A stretch of DNA of 64,000 nt from Salsipaludibacter sp963812245 (GCA_963812245.1 CAWEUK010000002.1:2126203-2190202), one strand, 5' to 3'; positions 42,746 through 52,930 are shown, counted from the stretch's first letter. Notes: generated by a model not told the origin, from the letters alone. A program made the numbers and translations.

Positions 42746-43048
42746 TCAGCCCATGTTGGTGCTGGACGTCACCTCGTGCATCGTGATCTCCGGGGCGCCG
42801 GCAACGATGCCTTCGAGCGACCCCAGCGCCGCAGCGACATGGGGCGTTCGCATGTGCTGGGCGGCTTCGTCGGCCGATTCCCACATCTCGATGGTGCTGA
42901 AGTGCGTGGGGTTCTCGAGGTCGGCGAGCACCTGGTAGGACCGGCAGCCGTCGTCATGACGGGATGCCGAGGCCAACTTGGTCAACACGTCGCTCATGGC
43001 GGCCTCCGATCCTTCCTTGCTGTGGACGTTCGCGATGACGATCTGCAT
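42746..43048 (-). CDS. Antibiotic biosynthesis monooxygenase (ABM) domain protein
   Basis: 100 aa ferredoxin-like dimeric alpha+beta barrel domain: IVIANVHSKEGSEAAMSDVL, DDGCRSYQVLADLENPTHFSTIEMWESADEAAQHM, and HVAAALGSLEGIVAG. Such proteins are small cofactor-free oxygenases or quinone/heme-related enzymes. No pathway neighbours are visible, so the substrate is unknown. Confidence 0.88.
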   Translation of the reverse strand: MQIVIANVHSKEGSEAAMSDVLTKLASASRHDDGCRSYQVLADLENPTHFSTIEMWESADEAAQHMRTPHVAAALGSLEGIVAGAPEITMHEVTSSTNMG

Positions 43049-43500
43049 GGTGGTCTCCGGGGGTGGCGATGGGGTGGAAACGGGACGGGAGGGCGGCGAA
43101 CTTCCTCTTGGATGGCGGCTGGCGGTGGAGGACGACGCGCATCGAGCGCACGAGCGGCGTCACGGTCGTCCTGCCCGGGTGGAGCGCTGGCCGGTATCGC
43201 CCGGTGAACGAGCGGGACGACGCCACCCAACGGGCAGAAATGCACCTCCCGACGAGTCTCGCAGCCCCACCCTCCCCCGTCATGTGGTCGAACGACCCAC
43301 GCGTGCTCCATTTTCGATGCCACGCGGCACGCCACCTGAAGAGCCACGCCGGAACATGGCCGGGCGGCCGGGCCCGGTGCCGACGGCAAACCGCGACCCC
43401 TCCCCCCGACCATGTCACCATCTCCTGCGTCTGGGCGCCACCGCGTCCGATCATCGAATGTCTAGCATCGTCGCCAATCGTGACCACAGAGGAGAAAGCC
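43049..43500. other. Intergenic region without recognised gene
   Basis: 452 bases between two divergent small genes. Open frames here have poor codon usage and no family pattern. The right end carries a strong ribosome site (AGAGGAGAAAG) for the next gene. Confidence 0.5.
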
Positions 43501-43863
43501 ATGCTCAAGCCCATCGAGGGGTTGCCATCCACCGTCGTCGCATTCGAAGCCTCGGGCGAGGTGGATGCGAGTGACTACCAGGACGTGCTGGACCCAGCCG
43601 TCGACGCCGCGCTCGATGCGCACGACAAGGTCCGGTTCCTGTACGTCCTGGGCGAAGAGTTCGAGGGCTACACCGCCCACGCGATGTGGGAGGACACCAA
43701 GGTCGGTGTCGGCCACTGGGCGCGGTGGGAGAAGATCGCGATGGTGACCGACGACCACACCTACCACAACGCCGTCAAGGCCTTCGGGTGGCTGTTCCCA
43801 GGCGACCTCAAGCTCTTCAGCCTCGCCGAACTCGACCAGGCCAAGGAGTGGGTCGCAGCCTGA
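43501..43863 (+). CDS. SpoIIAA-like (STAS/SEC14-type) protein
   Basis: 120 aa. MLKPIEGLPSTVVAFEASGEVDASDYQDVLDPAVDAAL and FLYVLGEEFEGYTAHAMWEDTKVGVGHWARWEKIAMVTDD match the SpoIIAA-like family. Its members are small lipid-binding or anti-sigma-antagonist-like proteins often induced in stress. AGGAG lies eight bases before ATG. Monocistronic. Confidence 0.88.
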   Translation: MLKPIEGLPSTVVAFEASGEVDASDYQDVLDPAVDAALDAHDKVRFLYVLGEEFEGYTAHAMWEDTKVGVGHWARWEKIAMVTDDHTYHNAVKAFGWLFPGDLKLFSLAELDQAKEWVAA

Positions 43864-43971
43864 CTGAGGCGAGGCCCATCCGAGCCCCGCCGCCGCTCAG
43901 CACCAGCCCACGTCTTCGGCCTCCGGTTTCCATCCGCTGCGCGGCCACAGCCTTGGCCATTGGCACGGGTG

Positions 43972-44614
43972 TCAGTCCTGGTGACCAGTGGCGAAAGCGA
44001 GATCTCGAAAGAAGGTCGCGCACTGGGTGGCGTGTCGATGCGTCAGGGAGCCGTGGCCCGCCTGCGTGCGACCCAGCACCTCGACAGTCGGAAGATGGCG
44101 AGCGCCATGCGCGATGGCGTGACGAACCTTCACCCAGTCATTGAGACGTCCCACGACGTCGTCGGAGCTGCGTCGTCCACCGAAACCCACGAACGACCAC
44201 CTGGGTCGCGGATCATCACCAAGGAGGCGGAGGAGATCGCAGACCCTGCGCGCGAATCGGGTGTGTTGAAGCGAGCAACCTCACGGATGTGCCAAGCTCG
44301 ACCAGCGGCCCAATGGCCTCACGGAGCTGTTGGTACTCGGAGGTGTTCGCCTGCCCCACATGCGACGGCTCCACCATACGGAAAGAACAGTGCTCACGTA
44401 TGTCTCGACCCACGTCTGCCACGCGGCGACTGTGAGCACCACCACAGAGCGGTTCATGCGCCAGGTCGCGGGACGCCCATTGCGTGGGTTGGACATCATC
44501 CCCAGTGCAAGCAACGCCCTCGGGCACGGCCATCGCGCGAGCGAAGTCCGAGTCGGCGCGGGCAGCCGCAGCGGGAATCAAGCCTCTGGTCACACGAGAA
44601 CCATAGTCATCCAT
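43972..44614 (-). pseudogene. Decayed RiboL-PSP-HEPN domain gene
   Basis: Pieces of one HEPN-type protein are spread over different frames in order. LLALGMMSNPRNGRPATWRMNRSVVVLTVAAWQTWVETYV comes first (the surface helix with W..W). REVARFNTPDSR comes next. The C-terminal piece is LLRLLGDDPRPRWSFVGF and LNDWVKVRHAIAHGARHLP, which contains the RxxxxH catalytic-type motif (RHAIAH). At least three shifts are needed, more than the single indels elsewhere, so this is probably a true pseudogene. HEPN proteins are RNases or partners in toxin and defence systems; the original role here is unknown. Confidence 0.6.
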
Positions 44615-44638
44615 GATGATCGTAGGGCACCCTATTGG

Positions 44639-44652
44639 CGCCCGAAAGGGCG
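44639..44652 (-). terminator. Short GNRA-loop hairpin
   Basis: CGCCC GAAA GGGCG on the plus strand, lying downstream of the HNH gene on the minus strand. Short but with a stable tetraloop; it may end the HNH transcript. Confidence 0.35.
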
Positions 44653-44808
44653 TTCAGATGTCGTTCGCGGACGTGAACTCACCGTCTCGACGTACCTCCA
44701 TCAGGGAGCACCACCGTGGACGGAGTTGCCGGACAGGCACATCAGACGTCGCACGGGCCCCACGGCAACGCCGAGTGGCCCCACGGCGTGGGGCTGGTCG
44801 GGGCGGGG

Positions 44809-46839
44809 TCATCGTCGCCGGCGGCCGACAGTGATGGCCGGGGCACGGTGTAAATCCGGGGATTCTGTGCGCTGGCGGTGTGGCCGCGTGGTCACGACCT
44901 TTCCGCCTGGCGACGTCCAGGTTGCGATCGCGGTCGCAGGGTCGAAGTCGAGCGTCCATCCCACGTCGTGGACGAGCCGATGACAGTGGTGACAGACAGC
45001 GATGCCATTGTCGACTGCGGTCGCGCCACCGTCACGCCACCATCGCACGTGGTGCACCTGGGTCCAGGACACCGGACGACTGCAGGACGGGCCGCGACAC
45101 CCGCCATCGCGGGCGTTGACGGCGCGACGCTGGGGTTCGGACCACTCCCTGGTGGCCCGACCGACGTCCAGCACCTGGGAACCCGCAGTCATGACGATCC
45201 GTGACACCGAAGCGTCGCACAGGATGCGCCGGAGGGCCTGGGGAGACAACATCCCGCCCCAGTTCGTCCCACCCGCCGGAAGCTGGGACCAGCGTGGGTG
45301 GTCGGGCGTCATGGCGGCATCGGGAGCATCGGGATCGCAGGCGTCGTCACGGGTGAGGTCGGCCGAGACGGTCTCGACGTCGACCACGACCGACAGGTGG
45401 GGCCTGGCAATGCCGCCAGTTGTCGGCGCCAGGGTGAAGTCGAGTGCCACGGCGGCCAACTGGTCGAGGGCATCTGCCATGCGTTGGCCCGGACGACGCC
45501 GCTCGATGAGCGGCGTGCCGTCGGGATCGGGATGGTCGAAGGCATCGAGGGCGGTGCGCAGCCGGGCCCCACATTCATCACTCACGCGGCCGTGCAGGTC
45601 CCACATCCCGGTGTCGTCGTCGCGAACCAGCGAGATGGTGCGCAAGGCGTGTTGGCGCCGTTCGTCACGAAGCAGGGAGGCACCCTCGGCCGCCTGTTGC
45701 CGGCGTCGGACCTCGCGACGAAGTTGCTCGGGCGTCGATGACCCGGCGACGTCCAACAGTTCACTCTCGACCACGTCGGGCGGGCCGAGGCGACCGTCGC
45801 GCGTGGCCTTGACGATCGTGTCGGCGGCATCCGCGCCCAGCATGCCGTCCACCAACGCGGCAGCAGTTGCCGGCAGTTCGCCGATGTTGTCGGCCAGGCG
45901 GGCCATCCGAGCCGCCTCGCGCCCGGTGCGCCCCGTGTTCGCCTTGAGCCACTCGGCCTTGGACGGCGCGCCATCGGACTCCACTCCCCCGGCGCCATCC
46001 AGCGCGGCCAACGCGGACGCCACCCCGGCCGTCGTCGCGCCCTCGAGCCTGCGCAGGTCGTCGAGGCGTCGTCGCACCGCGGCCGCAGACCACCCTTGCA
46101 GGTGGCCCGGGTCAGCAACTGTGGCCACGACGACCTGCACGGCTGCAGCGAACGGGTCGTCGTTCGGTTCCGCGGCAGGAAGGGTGGCGGGACCAGCCTG
46201 GCTCACGGGCACGGCCCTGTCGCCCTGGGCCAAGAGCGCGGCATCACCGGTCGATGCCACGGCCAATGCGGCGCCCTCCAGTCCCACGGGCACGGCATCA
46301 CCAGTCGATGCCACGGCCAAGGCGGCGCCATCCAGTCCCACGGGCAAGGCGGTGCCGGGGGGACTCACGGGCAAGGCACCCTCGACTTCGTTCACAGGCA
46401 CGGCGACACCCGCGTCGGGCACGCCGACACCGGCCTCGGTCACGGCGCCACCGGCATCAGTCGCTGGCATGGCGCCACCGGACGAATGGGGCAGGTGGGG
46501 CTGGTAGCCGGCCTTCTGCTCGGCCACGCATTCGCTCCCCCGCCGGGCCGGTCTGGAATAGCGGAACGCACGGCGGTCCGGCGCTGCCACCTCCACAAAT
46601 TCTCCCTGCGCCGCGGTGCAGGTCAGCCACGCACCGTGGTGGCGGCGGGACCTCAGCGGCTCCCCCAATGCCCGTACAACTCCCGCACGCTCCCCCGCCG
46701 CACGCTCCCCCAACGCACGCTCGGCCCTCGCACGATCCGTCAACGCCGAGGCGCCCAGGGGTGTCACGAACGAGCGGGTCGACTGCACCTGGTGGCTCCT
46801 GTCGTGCGCTGTCGCGGTGGTTGTGGGTGACACGTTCAT
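44809..46839 (-). CDS. DUF222/HNH endonuclease (13E12-like) under an SOS box
   Basis: 676 aa. The central helical DUF222 region (LRRLEGATTAGVASALAALDGAGG, ARLADNIGELPATAAALVDGML) is followed by a C-terminal HNH nuclease: RDGGCRGPSCSRPVSWTQVHHV, then GGATAVDNGIAVCHHCHRLVHD. Between the N-terminus and DUF222 lies a variable Ala/Val/Pro-rich zone with two near-identical copies of GLDGAALAVASTGDA(V/A). ATG 46839 is only seven bases from the LexA box, so a short or leaderless transcript is likely. Members of the mycobacterial 13E12 family are known LexA targets. The function is debated, and mobility or DNA-damage roles are proposed. Confidence 0.85.
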   Translation of the reverse strand: MNVSPTTTATAHDRSHQVQSTRSFVTPLGASALTDRARAERALGERAAGERAGVVRALGEPLRSRRHHGAWLTCTAAQGEFVEVAAPDRRAFRYSRPARRGSECVAEQKAGYQPHLPHSSGGAMPATDAGGAVTEAGVGVPDAGVAVPVNEVEGALPVSPPGTALPVGLDGAALAVASTGDAVPVGLEGAALAVASTGDAALLAQGDRAVPVSQAGPATLPAAEPNDDPFAAAVQVVVATVADPGHLQGWSAAAVRRRLDDLRRLEGATTAGVASALAALDGAGGVESDGAPSKAEWLKANTGRTGREAARMARLADNIGELPATAAALVDGMLGADAADTIVKATRDGRLGPPDVVESELLDVAGSSTPEQLRREVRRRQQAAEGASLLRDERRQHALRTISLVRDDDTGMWDLHGRVSDECGARLRTALDAFDHPDPDGTPLIERRRPGQRMADALDQLAAVALDFTLAPTTGGIARPHLSVVVDVETVSADLTRDDACDPDAPDAAMTPDHPRWSQLPAGGTNWGGMLSPQALRRILCDASVSRIVMTAGSQVLDVGRATREWSEPQRRAVNARDGGCRGPSCSRPVSWTQVHHVRWWRDGGATAVDNGIAVCHHCHRLVHDVGWTLDFDPATAIATWTSPGGKVVTTRPHRQRTESPDLHRAPAITVGRRRR

Positions 46840-46845
46840 CTTGAA

Positions 46846-46861
46846 TCGAACATGTGTTCGA
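46846..46861. promoter_or_regulatory. LexA SOS box
   Basis: TCGAAC-ATGT-GTTCGA matches the actinobacterial LexA consensus TCGAAC-N4-GTTCGA at all twelve defined positions. It stands 7-22 bases upstream of the HNH gene start. Confidence 0.88.
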
Positions 46862-46919
46862 TCGTACTGTGTCACACAAATGGAGGCAACTCCTTTCCAA
46901 CTGCTGTGTACAACTCCTG

Positions 46920-47035
46920 TCGTGCGCCCTTGGGGAGGCGCCCTTGGGGAGGCGCCCGGGCGCCCTGGGGAGGCGCCCTTGGGGAGGCGCCCGCCGAGGC
47001 GCCCTTGGGAAGGCAGCCGTCGAGACGCCCGTCGT
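46920..47035. repeat. GC-rich 14-bp repeat cluster
   Basis: About six to seven copies related to GCGCCCTTGGGGAG, some shortened (GCGCCCGGGCGCCC junction), between the SOS-controlled gene and the BNR/PKD gene. Self-complementary pieces (GGCGCC) allow hairpins. Confidence 0.85.
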
Positions 47036-47169
47036 TCAACGTCCGAGCTGTGGCCAGCGCAGGCAAAGAAGCTGTTGACGAAGTCGTCCCACAGTGCTAG
47101 ACCCAAGTCATCTTCGGTTGGCGAGGATGGCGGTCGTCCAGGTGACCTGGGCGAGCTGGGGGGAAGCCA

Positions 47170-50100
47170 ATGTCCACGACTCGTGCAATCGGAAGATTTC
47201 TCATTGCGGCCGCGCTGACGGCCACGTCGCTCACCGCGGTCTCGACCGTGGCCAGCGCAGTCCCGGTGGACATCAATCCGGACACGTCCGACAACGCCAA
47301 CGCCAACGCGTCGTCGGGCGGACGGGTCAACCACATGGGCTCGACCCCCAACGACAACCAGACGTTCTACCTGGCCAGCGAGTACGGCGGCCTGTTCAAG
47401 AGCACCGACGGCGGCAACGGGTGGTCACACCTGGACGGCCACCTCCCCGTCATCGGGTGGGACGTCGAGGTCGACCCCACGGCGGCAAACCGGGTCTACG
47501 CGTCATCGTGGTACGACGGCCGCGTCGACTCCCTGTCGGGCATCAACGTCAGCACCGACGCCGGGGCGACCTGGAGCCATCCCGCCACCGGCTTCCCCGA
47601 TCCGGCCCTGGAGGGCACGGCCAACGACAACACGCCCGACCCGGCGTACTCGTGCACCAACAGCCGGACCGAGCCCAGCGCGTTCGGCATCTCCATCGAC
47701 CCGAACAGTTCAGGGCCGGTCGCCATCGGCACCCGCTGTGGCGTGGCGCTGAGCACCGACCTCGGCGCGACCTGGGCCTTCCGTGACCCGACACCGGCGA
47801 CCCCGGCCAACGTCATCTGGGACACCTACGTCCACCCGGGCGGATCCACGATCGACGTGTGCGGTGTCGGCGGGCACTACCGGTCGATCGATGGCGGCAC
47901 GACCTGGAACGGCGGCACCGGCGGCCTTCCCTCCGGTCGCTGCTCGATCACGGTGTCGCCGGACGAGAGCTACGTGGTCATCGTGGTCGCCAGCGACAAC
48001 CAGGTCTACGAGTCCGACGACGCCGGCGCCACCTGGACCAACCTCGGCAACAATGGTGCCCAGGGTCGGATCCCGTTCGTCGTGGCCAACCAACGCTCCG
48101 ACGATGGCGACACCGACCGCTTCGACCTCTGGTACGCCGACACCCAGTTGTTCCGTGGGGCCTGCGTGACGCCCGACCCGGCGGCGATCGGCGGTGCGGC
48201 CCGTTGCCCCAACGCCGCCACCTGGAGCAACAACCAGACCGGTGCCCACTGGGACGGCGGCGACCTCCTCTTCGACACCGAGGACGCCGACGGCATCGAT
48301 GCCTGCCCGGTGCTGTTCTCCTCTGACGGCGGGGTGCACACGCGCACCGGCGGTTCGTGCGAGTCGCCCACGTGGAGCCGGTCCAACGTCGGCTACCACG
48401 GCACCTGGCTGTGGACCATGGACGGTGAGGACGACGCCTCCAGCCTGGCCGCGGAGGAGTTGTACTACGGCATGCAGGACAACGGGACGATGGCGACCAC
48501 GAATGCCGGGGCCACTCCCCCGACGTGGACCAACCCCAACTGCTGCGACACCTTCGACATGCTGGCCGGTCCGACCTGGGTCCTGGGCACGAGCTGTTGT
48601 TTCACGATGGGCCGCCAGAACCAACTCCAGATCGCCGGCGCCGGATATGCCGGACCCACCCAGGTGAACACGTATCCCGCCGGCACGATCCCGGGCTTCA
48701 CCTGGGGCCACCGGCTCGCCCAGTTCGGCACCAACGCGGTGGCGATGATCACCACGAGCGGACTGTTCTCGACGCCCGACATCACGGCCAACCCGATCGT
48801 GTGGTCAGCCATGACGGCCCTGCCGGCCGACCCCGGGACGCCGTGTGACGTACGGACCTCGCTGTCGGGCGGGACCTGGACCTTCTTCGTCCAGACCGGC
48901 CAGTGCACCGGCCGTGGGCCGGACCGGCTCTACCGCATGGACGGCACCGGCGGGGTGTGGAACAGAATCGACGACGACGCGGGGGCGGGTGGGATCGGCA
49001 TCTTCGGTGCCGACCCCACCGACCCGAACAACATCTACATCTCGCAGGATCCTCTGGGCACGCCGTCGATGATGCGCTCCACGGACGGTGGCACCACGTG
49101 GGATCCCGACCCCGAGCTCGACCAGATGATGACCGGCAACGGCGTGTTCAAGTACCTGAACTCGCAGGGTCCCTCGACCAACCGTGGTGGTGCCGGGGCC
49201 GCCTTCCAGGGCTACCCCCAGCCCATGCTGGTCCAGTGGTCGGCGGAGGACCCGGGCGTGCTGGTGGCCGGCGGCGCCGACTCGGGCGTCTTCCTGAGCG
49301 TGGACTCCGGGGACAACTGGAGCCTGGTCACCGATCCCTTCACTCCCGCCACGAGCGGGTCTGCCCACCTGCCACGGCCTCGCTACGCCTACTTCGACTC
49401 CGAGCCGGCCTCTGGTTTCGACGTCTACATCGGCACCCAGGGACGCGGTGTCTGGCGCCTGGCCTTCGAACCACCCACGGCTGACGCAGGAGGGCCGTAC
49501 GTGACCCCCGAAGGGACCGACGTGGTGCTGTCGGCTGCTGGCAGCAGCGGCTCGTCGGCACTGACCTATGCGTGGGACCTCGATGACGACGGCGTGTTCG
49601 ACGACGCGACCGGCGTCTCGCCGACCTTCACCGAGGTGGGCCAGGACGGCGTGTTCGACGTGGCCGTGAAGGTCACCGACGCGGACGGCGCCTACGACAT
49701 CGACGCGACGACGGTGACCGTCACCAACGTCGCACCCACGATCGACACCCTGGACAACTCCGGGCCGGTCGACGAGAACACCGCCGTCACCGTGTCCGGC
49801 ACCGCGTCCGATCCCGGCTGGCTCGATCCGCTGACCGTGACCATCGACTGGGGTGACGGCCCCGAGGCCCCCGACAGCGCCGTCGTGGAGAACGTGCGGC
49901 CCGACGCGACCGTTGCGTTCTCCGCCTCGCACACCTATGGCGACAACGGCACGTTCTCGGTCGAGGTGTGTGTCGCCGACGACGACACCCAGACCTGCGA
50001 CACGACCGACGTCGTGGTGGACAACGTCGATCCGACGGCGGTCATCGACGAGTCCGGCGCGACCATCGTCAACGGGGTGCCCACGTTCGTGACCTCGATC

Positions 50101-50821
50101 GGGGATCCGCTGGACGTCCCGGTCCACAGCGACGACCCGGGCAGCGACGACCTGACCTTCACGTGGGACTGGGACGACGCGCAGCCCGACGACGTGCAGA
50201 CATCACTCGTCGATCCCCCCAGCGTCGAGCCTCCGGTCCCACCGACCCCGTCCCCGGAAATCGATCCACGATCCGTGGACCTGACTGCCACGCACACCTA
50301 CACCGAGGCGTGCCTGTACGACCTGGTCGTCACGGTGGTCAGACGACGACGGAGGTTCGAGCAGCGACAACATCGCCGTGGTCGTGGTCGGCGATGCCGA
50401 GTTCAGCCGTTCTGCGGGCTACTGGTACCAGCAGTACCGCCAGCAGCAGTCCGCCAAGCTCGATGCAGCGACGCTCCTGTGCTACCTCGAGATCACGGAC
50501 TTCATGAGCACGGTGTTCGACGAGGAACGCCCGGTGCACACGATCGCGCAGGCACGCGAACTGCTCAACGCCAAGGACAACGGCCCGGATGCCGACCTGA
50601 TCTTCGACCGCCAACTGCTGGCGGCGTGGCTCAACTTCGCCAACGGCGCCGTGGCGCTGGACGAACTCGTGGACACCAATGGCGACGGGACGCCCGACAC
50701 CACCTTCTGGGCGGCGGTGGCAGCGGCCGAGGCGGTGCGCACGAACCCCGCAGCCAGTCGCAGCGACCTGCTGGCCCAGAAGGACGTGCTCGAGCGAATC
50801 AACCTGCGGGACGGTGGATGA
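47170..50821 (+). CDS. Secreted BNR/VPS10-like and PKD-domain protein, frameshifted
   Basis: About 1217 aa. Signal peptide IAAALTATSLTAVSTVASA. Residues 35-770 form a propeller of BNR/sortilin-like strands with at least seven Asp-box motifs (KSTDGGNGW, VSTDAGATW, LSTDLGATW, RSIDGGTTW, ESDDAGATW, RSTDGGTTW, LSVDSGDNW). Then come PKD-like domains (ADAGGPYVTPEGTDVVLSAAG, SHTYGDNGTFSVEVCV). The C-terminal 150 residues are helical and unrecognised. At 50341 one extra A after GTGGTC shifts the frame; DDDGGSSSDN continues in the other frame to TGA 50819-50821. Catalytic sialidase residues were not identified. Likely an exported glycan- or protein-binding factor. Confidence 0.8.
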
Positions 50822-51549
50822 TGCGACTCGCGGTCGGCGCGGCGGTCCTGGTGATCGTCGTGTCGACCGGCGGGTGCTCGAACCGTGGGCCCGACGACAT
50901 CGATGGGCCATCGCCGGCGACGGCATCGACCAGCACCGGGGCACGGACCACGCCCGCCACACCGGGCACACCGGCCACGCCGACGGCTGACGCCACGATC
51001 GATGTGGGGGCACGGACCGCACCTGTGCCGCCGACATCGTGGTCCACTCCTCCGCCCCGTGAGCCGAAGACGAAGGATTCGGTCGGCGATCCCCCGGACG
51101 AACCCACGCCCCCGACGACCACCGTCCCACCGTCCACGACCGACCCAGGTCCGCCGACGACGCCGGGCGACGACATCGTGGATCCGTCGTTCCACGCCGT
51201 CGTGGTGGCGGGAGGCGATCCGGCCCAGGCTGCCTCGTCATTGCATGCCGTCGTGGGGTGCGGCCCGGACGATCCCGGGATCCCGTTCGCCCAACTGGGG
51301 TGGACACGAGCCATCAAGGGCGGCGATCAGCGCGTGCAGGTCACGATCGATCCTCGCGGCTTCGAGACCGACACCACGCGCACGAGCCACGTGGTCACTG
51401 CCGGGACCTCCATGCTCCGATGGACCCAGGTCAGTGGGCAGGCGATCCACCGCTGGCGCGTGCTCACCGCCGACGGCAGTCGATGGGTGGCCAGCAAGCC
51501 GGCCGAGTTCGAGGGGCCGCTGTGCGCGGTCGATGAACGAACCCCCTGA
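50818..51549 (+). CDS. Pro/Thr-rich lipoprotein coupled to the BNR/PKD gene
   Basis: 243 aa. Signal with lipobox VVSTGGC, then 110 residues of Pro/Thr/Ala-rich spacer, the usual wall-spanning stretch. A C-terminal domain of about 110 residues is not recognised (SSLHAVVGCGPDDPGIPF, MLRWTQVSGQAIHRWRVLTADG). The start overlaps the stop of the large secreted protein (ATGATG over TGA), so both are made together. It may anchor or assist that protein at the surface. Confidence 0.7.
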   Translation: MMRLAVGAAVLVIVVSTGGCSNRGPDDIDGPSPATASTSTGARTTPATPGTPATPTADATIDVGARTAPVPPTSWSTPPPREPKTKDSVGDPPDEPTPPTTTVPPSTTDPGPPTTPGDDIVDPSFHAVVVAGGDPAQAASSLHAVVGCGPDDPGIPFAQLGWTRAIKGGDQRVQVTIDPRGFETDTTRTSHVVTAGTSMLRWTQVSGQAIHRWRVLTADGSRWVASKPAEFEGPLCAVDERTP

Positions 51550-51601
51550 CCACCGCCGAACACTGCAGCCATGCCCATGGTCGCCTTCACCGACCGGATC
51601 T

Positions 51602-51673
51602 GTTGACGTCCTTCCGATGCAACACGTTGACGTCCTTCCGATGCAACACGTTGACGTCCTTCCGATGCAACAC
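51602..51673 (+). repeat. 24-bp triple repeat with -35-like element
   Basis: Three perfect copies of a unit starting GTTGACGTCCTTCCGATG. Each holds TTGACG. After the last copy TAGGGT stands 18 bases beyond its TTGACG, a workable promoter pair for the carboxypeptidase gene. The extra copies either bring more -35 elements or are operator repeats. Confidence 0.85.
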
Positions 51674-51758
51674 GTAGGGTGCAATGACATCGCGTTCCAT
51701 GGTGCGGGGGCCAATCCGGGTGTCCGCGCCACACGCATCACCCGCCGGGGAGCCACCC

Positions 51759-52907
51759 ATGCACACCGCCCATCGACGATTCCTCCGAGCCGGCGCCGTC
51801 GCCGCGCTCGCGTTGGCAATGGCCGTACCGACCGCGGCACTCGCCGACCCACAGAGCACACCGAACGGTCCGTGGATCACCGACGAGCAGGAGGTCAACC
51901 TCAATGCCCTGCTCAGCTACGAACAACTCTGGGACACCCTCGAGCGCATCGAGAATTCGAGCCAGGGAGCAATGACGCTGTCCGCGGCACCGCGCCAGTC
52001 CAACACTGGACGTGACATCCCCGTGGCCTCGATCGGGACCGGCGACGCCGGCATCATGATCATCGCGTCGCAGCACGGCAACGAGTACGTGGTCAGCAAC
52101 GCCGCCATGGAGTTGATCCGCGACCTGTCGGGCAACTCGAAGCAGGATCGCGCCATCCGTGACGCAGTCACCGTGACCGTGGTGCCACGTGTGAACGTGG
52201 ACGGCTTCGATGCCCCGGTCGTGGATGCCTTCGGCAACACCACCCCCTGGCGCCAGAACTACGACCCCTTCTGCGTGTCGGGGCCGTGCCCGCCGTTCTA
52301 CCAGCGGGGCCGTGGCTACGACATCAACCGCTACCACTCCTACCTCCCCGAGGCTGACGTCGATCCGTACAACCCGGGCCTGCCCAACCCCGTGCCCGAG
52401 TCCCTGGCCATGCGTCTGCTCTACGACGAGTTGCAGCCAGACATCGTGATGGACCTGCACCACCAGGGGTCCTACGTGGACGACGACGGTGACCTGATCA
52501 CCGGTTCGACGTTGTGGCCCAACGCGACCGCAGCCGCCGAGCTCCTTGGGGTCACCGACCAGTTCGAGGACGCCGTCGTGGTGTCCAAGCAGGTCGTGGC
52601 GACCATGGCCACCGAACTCGAGCAGTACGGGTACGCCAACCTCACCCTGTACCCCGGCACCACGACGCCGGGCATCGCCCGCAACGCCTACGGGCTGCTG
52701 GGCGCAGGTTCGGTGTTGTTCGAGATGCGCGGCGGCATCGGCACCAAGTCCAACGGCTACATCGCCAAGACCGCCTACAACGCCGTCAAGGCCGTGGTCG
52801 TGTCACTGGCCGATGGCACCCTGGACGACGTCGACATCGCCATCGCCGAGGACCTGCCGGAACGGGGCTCCTTCATCGGCGCACCCAACGAGGAGTCCGA
52901 CGAGTAG
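51759..52907 (+). CDS. Secreted M14-family zinc carboxypeptidase
   Basis: 382 aa. Signal peptide AVAALALAMAVPTAALA with an AxA-type cut. The M14 core has ASQHGNEYVVSNAAMELI (HxxE zinc ligands), VVPRVNVDGFD, RGRGYDINRYHSYLP, IVMDLHHQGSYV (third zinc His) and LFEMRGGIG (catalytic Glu). It removes C-terminal residues from peptides, or acts on peptidoglycan peptides, outside the cell. It lies downstream of the triple 24-bp repeat, and a hairpin terminator follows. Confidence 0.9.
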   Translation: MHTAHRRFLRAGAVAALALAMAVPTAALADPQSTPNGPWITDEQEVNLNALLSYEQLWDTLERIENSSQGAMTLSAAPRQSNTGRDIPVASIGTGDAGIMIIASQHGNEYVVSNAAMELIRDLSGNSKQDRAIRDAVTVTVVPRVNVDGFDAPVVDAFGNTTPWRQNYDPFCVSGPCPPFYQRGRGYDINRYHSYLPEADVDPYNPGLPNPVPESLAMRLLYDELQPDIVMDLHHQGSYVDDDGDLITGSTLWPNATAAAELLGVTDQFEDAVVVSKQVVATMATELEQYGYANLTLYPGTTTPGIARNAYGLLGAGSVLFEMRGGIGTKSNGYIAKTAYNAVKAVVVSLADGTLDDVDIAIAEDLPERGSFIGAPNEESDE

Positions 52908-52930
52908 GCGCAGCCCCACGTCACGACCTT

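Noticed and set aside
43049..43500. Possible gene on either strand in this gap
   Set aside because: Open frames exist but show poor codon bias and no recognisable sequence.
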